From the NCBI GenBank assembly GCA_903905505.1, contig CAIVGL010000022.1:83322-147321 (forward strand): DNA of 64,000 nt, read 5' to 3'. Below are positions 52,631 through 61,776 of the stretch, piece after piece (within the stretch, counting starts at the first letter, position 1; each line of letters begins with the position of its first letter). The stretch is from an uncultured Bacteroidia bacterium. Lineage in GTDB: Bacteria; Bacteroidota; Bacteroidia; Bacteroidales; Prolixibacteraceae. A model generated the notes under the pieces. The model saw only the letters and a list, made by a program, of their open reading frames with translations. It had not been told where the DNA came from and made no database searches. Position numbers and translations under genes: made by a program.

Positions 52631-53266
52631 ATGACACAAAGGTTAGAGATCGTACTGAAATATTTTCCTCTGTTAACGGAGGATCAAATCTTGAAATTTA
52701 CTCTCTTATCGCCTCAATATCGTTATTGGACAAGTCTTGTAAAGGTTTTTCCCGAAAAGGATTTTGAGACATTCCATGAGCATCAGGTCCTTCACTCCTT
52801 GGCTATAGCGAAGGTTGTCTCCTTCCCGCCAGGATCAACAATTCTGGATGTGGGAACGGGAGGTGGTTTCCCAGGAATTCCATTGGCTATCTTGTTTCCT
52901 GAATGCAACTTTACACTAATCGATTTTATGCATAAACGGATTAAAGTGGTGCAGTCTGTCATTGATTCCATCGGATTAAAAAATACCTGCGCTATTCATG
53001 GTAAAATTGAAGATTATTTTGAGCAATTTGATTTTGTGGTTTCTCGCGCGGTGAAAGAGTTTCCAATCTTTGTTGGATTAGTTCAAAAGAATTTTGATTT
53101 AAAATTGTTATCGAAGAATTTAAATGGCATCCTCTATTTAAAAGGGGGCAACTTCGAGGATGAATTGGCCAATTTCGATGGGCGGATTAGGGTCTACGAG
53201 ATTTCCGATTTTTTTATGGAGAGCTATTTTCAAGCCAAGAAAATCATCTATTTAACAATGGCTTAA
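52631..53266 (+). CDS. rsmG: 16S rRNA (guanine527-N7)-methyltransferase RsmG
   Basis: It methylates G527 in the 530 loop of 16S rRNA; loss gives low-level streptomycin resistance in other bacteria. It has 211 residues from ATG 52631; the track start overlaps the sigma gene. The GidB/RsmG signature is clear: FHEHQVLHSLAIAKVV, ILDVGTGGGFPGIPLAILFPE, LIDFMHKRIKVVQSVIDSIGL and FVVSRAVKEFP. It follows the sigma gene closely. Confidence 0.94.
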   Translation: MTQRLEIVLKYFPLLTEDQILKFTLLSPQYRYWTSLVKVFPEKDFETFHEHQVLHSLAIAKVVSFPPGSTILDVGTGGGFPGIPLAILFPECNFTLIDFMHKRIKVVQSVIDSIGLKNTCAIHGKIEDYFEQFDFVVSRAVKEFPIFVGLVQKNFDLKLLSKNLNGILYLKGGNFEDELANFDGRIRVYEISDFFMESYFQAKKIIYLTMA

Positions 53267-53381
53267 ACTTTATAGACGTATAACATTACAATGTGGATTA
53301 TTATGCTTAACTTGAGTAACATTTATTTTAATGCTCTCAAGCATAGCTAGTACCCAGTAAGCGTAATATATTTTATGAAAA

Positions 53382-54848
53382 ATGGGGGGGGGTAAAATGA
53401 AAACTGAGGAGGAAATTCTGCCTACGGGTAAGGACTTATTGTCTATTGAAGATGCCGCTTTAACGAAACATCTCTTAGAACATGAAGTAGAGCGGTTGTC
53501 CGAACTGCTTCATGAAACGGAGCAGAAATTGCTTGTTTCACATAAAGAGATTCGTCATCAAGCAGCTGAACGGCTCAAACTATCAGCTGAACTTCTCCTG
53601 ATCAATAAAGAACGAACTGCTCAAGCTGAGATCGATCTTCAGCATTTGGCTGATCTTACAACTTCAAAGGAGACGGTGGAATTGCAGAGAGATAAGATCA
53701 TGTACATGACAGTCTTGGCAGCAAAAAATCTTGAAAGCAAGATGTTGGAATTGAAATACTATCATGTGTTGGATAATATTGGATTTGCTATATTAATTCA
53801 TCAGGATGGCTCTATTGTCTATTCGAATAGGATTGCAATTGAAGTCTTTAAAGGTAGTCAAGCGAACGATTTACAGGGAAATCCGATCTCCTCACGTTTT
53901 CACAAAGATTATCAGCAGGTTCTGCAGCAGAGGTTTACCGAATTAGTTGAGAAGGCCTTATTTTCAAGTGCCATTGATGTGAAGTGCATTAGGCTGAATG
54001 GTGAAATCTTTGAAGCAGAGGTTCAAAATAGTTTTACGATATACAAAGATAAGCCGGCAATTATTACACAACTGATCGAGACGACTGCTCGAAAATTAAG
54101 GAGGAAAGCCATCGCGGATAAAAGTGAGGATGTTCATAAGTTGATCGTCGCCCGGGATAAGTTCTTCGCAATCATTGCGCATGATCTAAGAGGGCCATTA
54201 GGGGGATTTATGGCTCTGGCAGAGGTTTTAGCCGATAGTACCTATGAATTACCTGAAGAAGAGAAGAGACAAATGATTGCAGAGATGGTCGTTTCGTCAC
54301 GAAATACCTTCAATCTATTGGAAAGTTTGCTCGAGTGGGCAAAAATGGATTTAAACCTGGTCGATTTTAATCCCTCAGTTCTAAATGTTCAATACCTATG
54401 CCTAAACACATATTCTATTTTAGAGGAGTCCGTGAAGGCTAAATCGCTTGAATTCAAGATCGATATACCAGAGGATATTATGGTTTATGCTGATCCGGAT
54501 ATGCTCCAATCCATATTTCGCAACCTGATTTCAAATGCCATTAAATTTACCCACGATAATGGATGTGTTTCCCTTTATTGCAAGCAAGTAAATTCCAATA
54601 AAATTGAAATTTTTGTTGAGGATACAGGCATTGGCATGTCAAATAAAATTTGCGAAAATCTTTTTGACTTGACTTCAAAGGTTAAACGACTAGGAACTAA
54701 TGGCGAGAAGAGTACTGGTTTGGGAATCCATTTGTGTAAACAATTTATTGAAAAGAATGGGGGGGAATTCAACGTTAAATCGATCGAAAACCAAGGATCT
54801 ATATTTTCATTTACACTTCCTAAAGCTCATTCTAAATTAAAGCAATAG
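53382..54848 (+). CDS. Cytosolic PAS-domain sensor histidine kinase
   Basis: This is a 488-residue protein with no membrane segment. Residues about 20-115 are coiled coil (LLEHEVERLSELLHETEQKLL). A PAS domain follows at about 120-235 (VLDNIGFAILIHQDGSIVYSN). The HisKA domain has the phospho-acceptor His in FFAIIAHDLRGPLGGF, and the HATPase domain has NLISNAIKFT (N box), VEDTGIGM (G1) and STGLGIHLC (G2). No response regulator is adjacent. The start region contains a run of nine G between two in-frame ATGs (53382 and 53397); the second is equally likely. Confidence 0.88.
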   Translation: MGGGKMKTEEEILPTGKDLLSIEDAALTKHLLEHEVERLSELLHETEQKLLVSHKEIRHQAAERLKLSAELLLINKERTAQAEIDLQHLADLTTSKETVELQRDKIMYMTVLAAKNLESKMLELKYYHVLDNIGFAILIHQDGSIVYSNRIAIEVFKGSQANDLQGNPISSRFHKDYQQVLQQRFTELVEKALFSSAIDVKCIRLNGEIFEAEVQNSFTIYKDKPAIITQLIETTARKLRRKAIADKSEDVHKLIVARDKFFAIIAHDLRGPLGGFMALAEVLADSTYELPEEEKRQMIAEMVVSSRNTFNLLESLLEWAKMDLNLVDFNPSVLNVQYLCLNTYSILEESVKAKSLEFKIDIPEDIMVYADPDMLQSIFRNLISNAIKFTHDNGCVSLYCKQVNSNKIEIFVEDTGIGMSNKICENLFDLTSKVKRLGTNGEKSTGLGIHLCKQFIEKNGGEFNVKSIENQGSIFSFTLPKAHSKLKQ

Positions 54849-54914
54849 ACTTTGGAGCAATCCCAGCTAAATGATCTGTAATTAATTGTTATTTTTACGT
54901 CTTAGAGATATTCG

Positions 54915-55838
54915 ATGGGGCGTAAGTGGATTGTTTATGGTGCATTATTTATGGCAATGGTTTTTTGGTCATTGTCGTTTGTTTGGATAAAAGAGGCTTA
55001 TCTTGCTTATGGTCCATTGACAACCGTCTTTTTTCGATTGACCATCGCTTCCGTAATTATGGTGACTTATGGCCTTGTCCGAGGAAATTTAGCCAAGATT
55101 AAACCGAAAGATTATCGCATTTTTTTCCTTCTCGCCTTTTTTGAGCCATTTCTCTATTTTTTAGGAGAGAGTTTTGGATTGAAATATGTCTCCAGTACCA
55201 TGGGAGCGATCATCATTGCAACAATCCCCTTGTTTTCGCCAATTGCAGCCTCCCGTTTTCATGGCGAGAAACTCTCTTTACGTATCTTTCTAGGAATTAT
55301 ACTTAGTTTTATTGGTGTAGGGATTGTTGTCTTTGATGATTCCGTTAATTTTATCGTCTCCCCTTTAGGGATTGCGCTAGAGTTTTTGGCTGTCTTCTCA
55401 GCGATCTCCTATACGGTAATCTTAAAGGATTTGGCACTTCAATACAATGTTACCACGATCATAACGGTCCAGAATCTGATCGGTATTGTTTTATTTCTCC
55501 CCTTGTGGCTTATCTTTGAGTTTAAACAGAGTGTGAACACCCCATTTAATCCAGAGGCATTTTTAGCCATTGCAGAACTGGCACTTTTTGCTTCATGCTT
55601 CTCGTTTATTCTTTATACCTATAGTTTAAAAAAGATTGGAATGAATAGGGCTAATCTTTTCATTAATCTTATTCCTGTATTGACAGCAATTTTCGCTTGG
55701 TATTTTCTTAGTGAACCTCTAGGAGTTCGAAAATTAATTGGCATCTCAGTAGTTATTGCCGGATTATTAATTGCTCAACTAAAAATGAAATCTTTTATTG
55801 CCAGATTGGTATCAATTCAACAAGATGGAGGCAGATAG
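54915..55838 (+). CDS. EamA/DMT-family transporter
   Basis: This is a 307-residue inner-membrane protein with ten TM segments arranged as two EamA repeats. Repeat 1 includes MVFWSLSFVWIKEAYLAYGPLTTVFFRLTIAS and ends ...SSTMGAIIIATIPLFSPIAASRFHGEKLSLRIFLGIILSFIGV. Repeat 2 has FLAVFSAISYTVILKDLA and NLFINLIPVLTAIFAWYFLSEPLGVRKLIGISVVIAGLLIA. Such proteins export or import metabolites; the substrate is unknown. It overlaps the ykgJ-like gene by 14 bp, so they are coupled. Confidence 0.88.
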   Translation: MGRKWIVYGALFMAMVFWSLSFVWIKEAYLAYGPLTTVFFRLTIASVIMVTYGLVRGNLAKIKPKDYRIFFLLAFFEPFLYFLGESFGLKYVSSTMGAIIIATIPLFSPIAASRFHGEKLSLRIFLGIILSFIGVGIVVFDDSVNFIVSPLGIALEFLAVFSAISYTVILKDLALQYNVTTIITVQNLIGIVLFLPLWLIFEFKQSVNTPFNPEAFLAIAELALFASCFSFILYTYSLKKIGMNRANLFINLIPVLTAIFAWYFLSEPLGVRKLIGISVVIAGLLIAQLKMKSFIARLVSIQQDGGR

Positions 55839-56316
55839 TAAAAATGTAAAAGCCCTTGCAAGGCAGAATCAAGAAGAGACGACCACTTTCTTCAATAAGC
55901 TAAAGCGTAAAAAGCCGAAACAGCTAGACGATATTACACATCGGCTGCACGATCAGGTGTCTGAGAAGTTTAATTGCCTGTTGTGCGCCAATTGTTGCAA
56001 GACAATAAGTCCCATTGTTACCCTCAAGGACATTGAGCGCATTGCCCATAAGCAGAAGATGAAAGAGGTCGATTTTATTGCGAAATACCTTCACATGGAC
56101 GAAGATAATTTCTATGTATTTAATCAAACCCCTTGTCCATTTTTGGGTTCCGATAATTACTGCATGATCTACGAATATCGGCCTAAAGCCTGTCGTGAAT
56201 ATCCGCATACCGATCGTCGTCGATTTTATCAGCTTCTTGATCTAACCATGCATAATCGCGAATTATGCCCAATCGTTTATGAGGTGGTGGAACAATTAAA
56301 GAAAAAGGATCTTTAG
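55825..56316 (+). CDS. YkgJ-family cysteine-cluster protein
   Basis: This protein of a putative zinc- or iron-binding family has 163 residues from the ATG at 55825, which overlaps the EamA gene end. The Cys pattern is CLLCANCCKTISPIVTLKDIERI, CPFLGSDNYCMIYEYRPKACREYP and a further Cys in ELCPIVYEV. The family is also known as Fe-S/zinc 'CxxCxxCC' proteins. Its role is unclear; coupling to a DMT transporter may be incidental. Confidence 0.85.
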   Translation: MEADSKNVKALARQNQEETTTFFNKLKRKKPKQLDDITHRLHDQVSEKFNCLLCANCCKTISPIVTLKDIERIAHKQKMKEVDFIAKYLHMDEDNFYVFNQTPCPFLGSDNYCMIYEYRPKACREYPHTDRRRFYQLLDLTMHNRELCPIVYEVVEQLKKKDL

Positions 56317-56342
56317 AGAAGAGTTCATTTTTCTTCTTTTTG

Positions 56343-56430
56343 AGCCCTCTAAATCTCCCCAAAGGGGAGACTTTTGGCCAGCAATTTAGGCCTTGCCCCC
56401 CCTCCTTGAGAGGGGTAGGGGGAGGTCCAG
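56343..56430. repeat. Intergenic CCCTCTAAATCTCCCC-type repeat
   Basis: CCCTCTAAATCTCCCCAAAGGGGAGACTTTTGG...CCCCCCTCCTTGAGAGGGGTAGGGGGAGG. It contains a 15-bp palindrome, CTCCCC-AAA-GGGGAG, and a second GC-rich hairpin, CCCCTC-CTTGA-GAGGGG. I recall this as a common mobile-repeat-like sequence in Bacteroidota intergenic DNA. It is much more GC-rich than its surroundings. Confidence 0.7.
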
Positions 56431-56490
56431 AAAGAGAATAAATAATTACGACATTATATTGTTCTTTTTACTTAGTTAATGTCTAATCAG

Positions 56491-56498
56491 TATCTTTG
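56491..56498 (+). promoter_or_regulatory. Putative -7 element of cmk-ispH
   Basis: TATCTTTG matches TAnnTTTG. It is flanked by a 10-bp direct repeat, TCTAATCAGT, at 56482-56491 and 56501-56510. Predicted start near 56505. Confidence 0.5.
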
Positions 56499-56518
56499 TT
56501 TCTAATCAGTTCAGAACA

Positions 56519-57211
56519 ATGTCAGATAAAGTCAAAAAATTAATCATTGCAATCGATGGGCATTCGTCCTGCGGGAAGAGTACCGTAGCTCGGCAGATTG
56601 CACAGGAGCTGAATTATATCTTTATCGACAGTGGTGCGATGTATCGTGCCGTGACCCTTTATTGCTTGCGTAATCAAATTATTGTTGAGGGAGTTGTTGA
56701 TTTGCCTAAGCTATTGGCCGCTCTCGAAAATATAAAGGTTTATTTTAAGTCTAATCCGTTAACCGGTCAGAACGATATTTGGCTGAATGAGGAGAATGTG
56801 GAAGAGGAGATTCGTCTTCTTCAGGTATCGCAAAATGTTAGTCCGATTGCTGCTGTAGCAGAAGTCCGACGTTTGCTAGTCTCGCTGCAGCATGAGATGG
56901 GAAAGTCTAAAGGTATTGTGATGGATGGTCGTGATATTGGAACGGTCGTATTTCCGAATGCAGACTTAAAGATTTTTATGACTGCTGATCCAAAAGTTAG
57001 AGCCCAGCGACGCTACGATGAGCTTATGGCGAAGGGTGAACAGGTCTCTTTCGAAGAGATTATGACTAATATTGTTGAGCGCGATCGGTATGATGAGACC
57101 CGTGAAGTGAGTCCGCTACGAAAAGCAGACGACGCCATTGTGTTGGATAATAGCTTGATGACACGGGAAGAACAGCTGGTTTGGATTTTTGATAAGGTCA
57201 GTAAAATTTAA
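56519..57211 (+). CDS. cmk: Cytidylate kinase
   Basis: It phosphorylates CMP and dCMP to the diphosphates with ATP. It has 230 residues. The P-loop is IAIDGHSSCGKSTVARQIA, followed by the short FIDSGAMYRAVTLY region and the diagnostic GIVMDGRDIGTVVFPNADLKIFMTA. The lid RQRRYDEL-type segment is RAQRRYDELMAKGE, and RDRYDETREVSPLRKADDAIVLDN forms the CMP-binding C-terminus. It lies 11 bp before ispH and both are essential, so this is probably one operon. Confidence 0.95.
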   Translation: MSDKVKKLIIAIDGHSSCGKSTVARQIAQELNYIFIDSGAMYRAVTLYCLRNQIIVEGVVDLPKLLAALENIKVYFKSNPLTGQNDIWLNEENVEEEIRLLQVSQNVSPIAAVAEVRRLLVSLQHEMGKSKGIVMDGRDIGTVVFPNADLKIFMTADPKVRAQRRYDELMAKGEQVSFEEIMTNIVERDRYDETREVSPLRKADDAIVLDNSLMTREEQLVWIFDKVSKI

Positions 57212-57222
57212 AACTCAAGTAC

Positions 57223-58083
57223 ATGATTGTCGCTATTGATAAAAATTCGGGATTTTGCTTTGGCGTAGAAAATGCGGTCAAGAAGGCAGAAGAGATGCTT
57301 CTTCAGTCAGGTGCGCTATTTTGTCTTGGCGATATTGTGCATAACGAGGTTGAAGTGGAACGTCTTGACAAATTAGGGCTTACCACGATTGATCACGATC
57401 GTTATTTTACTTTGCACGATGAGACTGTTTTGATCCGTGCACATGGTGAGCCACCTTCCACCTATGAATATGCAGAAAAGAATAATATTCAACTCATTGA
57501 TGCCACTTGTCCGATTGTGTTGAAGTTGCAACAGCGAATTCGCAAAGATTATTTATCGATTATTCCTGAGCCAATGCAAGTGGTTATCTATGGGAAACCT
57601 GGGCATGCCGAGGTGAATGGTCTTGTGGGGCAGACTGCTGGAGATGCGATTGTGGTAGAGCACCCAGCGGAATTAGAAAAGATTGATTTTTCTCATCCTA
57701 TCGCACTCTATGCTCAAACAACAAAAGATCTGGATGGGTTTCAGATTTTAGAGAAGGAGATTAAGAAGCGAGCTAATGGAAAGCTAGTGGAGGTTAACGA
57801 TACTATTTGCAGGCAAGTATCCAATCGGATTCCTGGCATACGTGATTTTGCAGGCAAGCATGAGCTTGTGCTTTTTGTAAGCGGGAAGAAAAGCTCAAAC
57901 GGTAAATTACTCTTTGAGACTTGTCAAGAGACAAATTCAAACAGTAAGTTTATAGCGAGCTTGGGTGAGATCGACCAAGCTTGGTTTAAGGGGGTTAATT
58001 CCGTAGGGATTTGTGGTGCGACCTCTACCCCGAAGAAACTTTTAGAAGATGTGGCCCATCATGTTGAGGGGCTAGTTTGCTGA
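57223..58083 (+). CDS. ispH: 4-hydroxy-3-methylbut-2-enyl diphosphate reductase
   Basis: This is the last enzyme of the MEP isoprenoid pathway, using a 4Fe-4S cluster to make IPP and DMAPP. It has 286 residues. The three cluster Cys are in SGFCFGVENAV (Cys12), IDATCPIVLKLQ (about 96) and NDTICRQVSNR (about 198). The substrate motif is GKPGHAEVNGLVGQT, carrying the proton-donor Glu, and CGATSTPKKL closes the site. It is coupled to cmk by an 11-bp gap. Confidence 0.95.
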   Translation: MIVAIDKNSGFCFGVENAVKKAEEMLLQSGALFCLGDIVHNEVEVERLDKLGLTTIDHDRYFTLHDETVLIRAHGEPPSTYEYAEKNNIQLIDATCPIVLKLQQRIRKDYLSIIPEPMQVVIYGKPGHAEVNGLVGQTAGDAIVVEHPAELEKIDFSHPIALYAQTTKDLDGFQILEKEIKKRANGKLVEVNDTICRQVSNRIPGIRDFAGKHELVLFVSGKKSSNGKLLFETCQETNSNSKFIASLGEIDQAWFKGVNSVGICGATSTPKKLLEDVAHHVEGLVC

Positions 58084-58133
58084 AATTTGAAGTAAATTTA
58101 ATGATAAGGTACCAATACTTCATGTTTCTCTGC

Positions 58134-58141
58134 TAATTTTG
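58134..58141 (+). promoter_or_regulatory. Putative -7 element of pfkA
   Basis: TAATTTTG matches TAnnTTTG and overlaps the GTG chosen by the ORF track. It predicts a start near 58148, so translation must begin at ATG 58162 or later. Confidence 0.5.
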
Positions 58142-58161
58142 TGATTATTAAAATAGAACTT

Positions 58162-59184
58162 ATGAATACAAAAAATATTATCCACATGCCTCACGATTAC
58201 GACGACAGTCCGATAAAAAGGATTGGTGTCTTAACCTCTGGAGGCGATGCTCCCGGAATGAATGCAGCTGTTAGAGCCGTGACTCGGACGGCCATTTTTT
58301 ATGGCCGGGAGGTTGTTGGAATATTTCATGGCTATAAAGGACTGATAGAAAATAATTTAAGATCGCTGGAATCTGGCGATGTGAGTAATATCATTCAGTT
58401 AGGAGGCACGATACTAAAGACTGCTCGAAGCATTGAATTTCGCACATCTGAAGGTCGCCAAAAAGCCTATGAGAATCTTAAAAATGCACAGATAGATGCG
58501 TTAATTGTTATTGGTGGTGATGGTACTTTTACCGGTGCGAGTATTTTTGCCAAGGAATTTGGCATTCCAATAGTCGGTATTCCAGGCACGATAGATAATG
58601 ATCTTTTTGGAACCGATTACACGGTCGGTTATGATACTGCTTTAAATACAATTATCGAAGCTGTCGATAAAATTCGGGATACTGCAACGGCGCACGAGCG
58701 TCTATTCTTTATTGAGGTGATGGGCCGTGATGCTGGGTTTCTTGCTCTAAATGGTGGAATTGCATCTGGCGCTGAGGCGGTGCTTATTCCAGAGACCGAT
58801 ACTGATCTTACAACGTTGGAAAGCCTGATCAAATCGGGTTACCGTCGCAATAAAAATTCCTCTATTGTATTGGTTGCTGAAGGCGAAAAGGCGGGTGGTG
58901 CCTTTAGTATTGCTCGGCAAGTGGAGAAGGATTATCCCCAGTATGATGTGCGGGTAACTGTTCTTGGTCATATTCAGCGAGGAGGCTCTCCAACCGCCTC
59001 CGATCGTATTTTGGCTAGCCGATTAGGTCTTGCTGCTGTTGAAACATTACTTGATGATCAACAGAGCGTGATGGTAGGAATTGAGAATGACGAAATCTCA
59101 CTGGTTCCATTCAATAAGGCCATCAAACAAGACAAAGAGATGAATCGTAAATTGTATGATTCAATTCGGATTTTATCCTCTTAG
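58162..59184 (+). CDS. pfkA: ATP-dependent 6-phosphofructokinase
   Basis: It phosphorylates fructose 6-phosphate in glycolysis. It has 340 residues from ATG 58162. Active-site motifs are [19 protein letters not shown] (ATP site), [11 protein letters not shown] with Gly after GGD, indicating ATP rather than PPi as donor, [21 protein letters not shown] (catalytic Asp), and [13 protein letters not shown] (F6P site). The upstream -7 element rules out the GTG start of the track. It appears monocistronic. Confidence 0.94.
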   Translation: MNTKNIIHMPHDYDDSPIKRIGVLTSGGDAPGMNAAVRAVTRTAIFYGREVVGIFHGYKGLIENNLRSLESGDVSNIIQLGGTILKTARSIEFRTSEGRQKAYENLKNAQIDALIVIGGDGTFTGASIFAKEFGIPIVGIPGTIDNDLFGTDYTVGYDTALNTIIEAVDKIRDTATAHERLFFIEVMGRDAGFLALNGGIASGAEAVLIPETDTDLTTLESLIKSGYRRNKNSSIVLVAEGEKAGGAFSIARQVEKDYPQYDVRVTVLGHIQRGGSPTASDRILASRLGLAAVETLLDDQQSVMVGIENDEISLVPFNKAIKQDKEMNRKLYDSIRILSS

Positions 59185-59391
59185 GTCATTCCACATCTTT
59201 CGTTTTAGTTGTGAACGTTAATTTACTATAATTCTCGTTTTTTGACCGGCAATTCTTTTGATAGTTCGGGGTATTCTTTTACATTTGAAGCATAGTAAAA
59301 CTTGATAATTTTCAAGAAAAGAGTTGTTTCATATTCTTGATTTTAAGCTTTTACTTACCGAACTTTAAATGTAACCATTCATAACCTAACG

Positions 59392-60195
59392 ATGAAAAGA
59401 TTACGCCTAAATGCCTTTTGTTTTGGTGCCATTTTATTGGCATTAGTCTCTTGTAATCAGTCGAATACAAAAAAAGAAAATTGGATTCAATTGTTTAATG
59501 GGAAAGATCTTAGCGATTGGAATATTAAAATTAAAGGTTCCCCTCTAAACGAGAATTTCAAGAATACCTTCCGTGTTGAAGATGGTTTATTGAAAGTTAG
59601 GTATGATCAGTATGAGAAATTTGATGGTCATTTTGGACATATCTTTTATAAAAAAGCCTATTCTCATTATAAAATTAGGGTAGAATATCGGTTTGTTGGA
59701 GATCAATTAACTGGTGGCCCAGGGTGGGCTTATCGCAATAGCGGTATTATGTTACATGGTCAGAGCCCCGAAAGTATTGAGCTAGATCAAGATTTTCCGG
59801 TTTCTATTGAGGTTCAACTTTTGGGTGGAAATGGGAAAGATGAACGGTCGACCCTTAATGTGTGTACCCCCGGAACAAACATTGTTTTAACTGGTTCATT
59901 ATGGACGACCCATTGCACCAATTCAATTTCCAAAACCTATCATGGCGATCAATGGGTAACCGCTGAGGTGGAGGTTCAAGGTGATTCGTTAATCCGTCAT
60001 ACCATGGAGGGTAAAACGGTATTGCAATATACCAAGCCTCAGCTTGATCCGACTGAGAAATATTATGCGAATCTTCTTCCTGCCAATGGCAACATATTGC
60101 TAAGTAAAGGGACGATCTCCTTGCAGTCGGAGAGCCATTCAATAGATTTTCGTAAAGTCGAACTATTAGACCTTGACACTCAGAATTTGAAGTAG
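59392..60195 (+). CDS. DUF1080-domain lipoprotein (3-keto-disaccharide hydrolase family)
   Basis: This is a 267-residue lipoprotein (GAILLALVSCNQSN, lipobox LVSC). The DUF1080 concanavalin-like domain covers the mature chain: WIQLFNGKDLSDWNIKIKG, FRVEDGLLKVRYDQYEKFDGHFGHIFY, then GWAYRNSGIMLHGQSPESIELDQDFPVSIEVQLLGG and WVTAEVEVQGDSLIRHTMEGKTVLQY. The family includes 3-keto-glucoside hydrolases and binding proteins. It heads a three-gene secreted cluster with a sialate esterase and GH3, so it probably helps degrade exogenous glycans or glycosides. Confidence 0.88.
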   Translation: MKRLRLNAFCFGAILLALVSCNQSNTKKENWIQLFNGKDLSDWNIKIKGSPLNENFKNTFRVEDGLLKVRYDQYEKFDGHFGHIFYKKAYSHYKIRVEYRFVGDQLTGGPGWAYRNSGIMLHGQSPESIELDQDFPVSIEVQLLGGNGKDERSTLNVCTPGTNIVLTGSLWTTHCTNSISKTYHGDQWVTAEVEVQGDSLIRHTMEGKTVLQYTKPQLDPTEKYYANLLPANGNILLSKGTISLQSESHSIDFRKVELLDLDTQNLK

Positions 60196-60230
60196 TGCTT
60201 GCCTAAGAATATAACCCTAACCTATATTTT

Positions 60231-61736
60231 ATGTTTTATTTATCTCGAATAGTTTTTCTATTTCTGCTTGGCGTACTCTGTATTGACGCTTCAGCAAAGG
60301 TCTCCCTTCCGAATTTTTTTACGAATAACATGGTCTTGCAACGAGGGATGAAAATCTCCGTTTGGGGACAAGCTAGTCCAAATGAAAAGGTTCATGTCTC
60401 TCTTGGCTCCAATAGCGGTGAAACATCAGCCGATGTTACTGGAATATGGGAGGTTAAATTAAAGTCGATGCCTGCTGGCGGCCCCTATACGCTCCAAGTC
60501 AATGGCGAGAATCAGATTAGTGTTACAAATGTCCTTATTGGTGATATCTGGGTTTGCGCTGGTCAATCGAACATGGAACTTCCTGTCAAAAGATCTAATA
60601 ATGCGAAAAAAGAGATTGAAAATGCTAATCATCCAAATCTACGCTTGTTTACCGTCGACCATCAGGCGAATGCCGATAGTACACGAACAAATGTTAAGGG
60701 AGAGTGGAGCGTCTGTGATCCAACAACGGTTGTTATGTTTTCTGGTGTTGGCTATTTCTTTGGCCGTGAATTAGAAAAACAGTTAAACGTTCCAATTGGT
60801 CTAATTGATATTGGCTGGAGCGCGACTCGCATTGAAGGTTGGATAAGCCAAAAGGCTCTTGGCAACTTGGCTTTTGGTCGCAAGGAGGTTGAAAGCTACC
60901 TCACTAACGCTCCTAAGGATGATGCGAATGGACTGATTGGTTACGCTAAATCACTTAAAGTGGCTCAAGAAGCCATTGCTAAGGGAACTCCAAACATTGA
61001 AATCCCTGAGCCACCAAGACCATCAAGAAAAGGTCCTTCTTCGCCGGGAGCTCTGTTTAATTACATGACATATCCCTTGACGCATCTAGGTATTAAAGGT
61101 GTGATCTGGTATCAAGGAGAGGCAAATAGCCGTTCACAACAAAGTGCCACAGATTATCGCACATACCTTCCAACCCTGATTCAAGATTGGAGATCTGCTT
61201 GGAACCAAGGGAACTTCCCTTTCCTATTTGTTCAATTGCCAAACTTCCAGTCTAGTGGTTTCTGGCCACTTATGCGAGAGGCGATGTTGAAGACCTATCT
61301 TGCCGATAAGAAAACAGGGATGGCCGTGACCATTGATGTTGGTCATAAGACTGATATTCATCCTTCTAACAAGCAGGATGTTGGTTACCGCTTGGCTTTG
61401 CAAGCATTAGATGTGGCCTATCACAAAAACATCGTTAGCCAAGGTCCACTTTTTAAGTCTATGAAAGTGAAAAATGGCAAGTCAGTGCTCTCTTTCTCTC
61501 ATGTCGGAACAGGATTAGTTGCCGCCAATGGGGACCTAAAAGGGTTTGAAATTGCTGGTGCAGATCATCTATTTCATCCCGCATCTGGAATTATCACAAA
61601 GAATAAAGTAGAGCTTTCATCCGATAAAGTTGCTGCTCCAGTAGCGGTTCGGTATGCTTGGACGGATTATCCAGAATGTAATCTATACAACAATGAACAC
61701 CTTCCGGCTAGTCCATTTCGGACTGATAGCTGGTAA
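60231..61736 (+). CDS. Sialate O-acetylesterase-type (SASA) esterase
   Basis: This is a 501-residue exported SGNH-like esterase with a signal peptide (FLFLLGVLCIDASA). An N-terminal Ig-like domain (FTNNMVLQRGMKISVWGQASPNEKV) precedes the SASA domain. The nucleophile is in WVCAGQSNMELP, the oxyanion or second block is GVIWYQGEANS, and the catalytic Asp-His pair is in TDIHPSNKQDVGYRL. Such enzymes remove acetyl groups from sialic acid or, in plant-degrading Bacteroidota, from xylan or pectin. It lies 35 bp after the DUF1080 gene and 40 bp before GH3. Confidence 0.9.
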   Translation: MFYLSRIVFLFLLGVLCIDASAKVSLPNFFTNNMVLQRGMKISVWGQASPNEKVHVSLGSNSGETSADVTGIWEVKLKSMPAGGPYTLQVNGENQISVTNVLIGDIWVCAGQSNMELPVKRSNNAKKEIENANHPNLRLFTVDHQANADSTRTNVKGEWSVCDPTTVVMFSGVGYFFGRELEKQLNVPIGLIDIGWSATRIEGWISQKALGNLAFGRKEVESYLTNAPKDDANGLIGYAKSLKVAQEAIAKGTPNIEIPEPPRPSRKGPSSPGALFNYMTYPLTHLGIKGVIWYQGEANSRSQQSATDYRTYLPTLIQDWRSAWNQGNFPFLFVQLPNFQSSGFWPLMREAMLKTYLADKKTGMAVTIDVGHKTDIHPSNKQDVGYRLALQALDVAYHKNIVSQGPLFKSMKVKNGKSVLSFSHVGTGLVAANGDLKGFEIAGADHLFHPASGIITKNKVELSSDKVAAPVAVRYAWTDYPECNLYNNEHLPASPFRTDSW

Positions 61737-61776
61737 CTAATTTACATAATATACTTTCCTGAAAGCTTAATTTATC

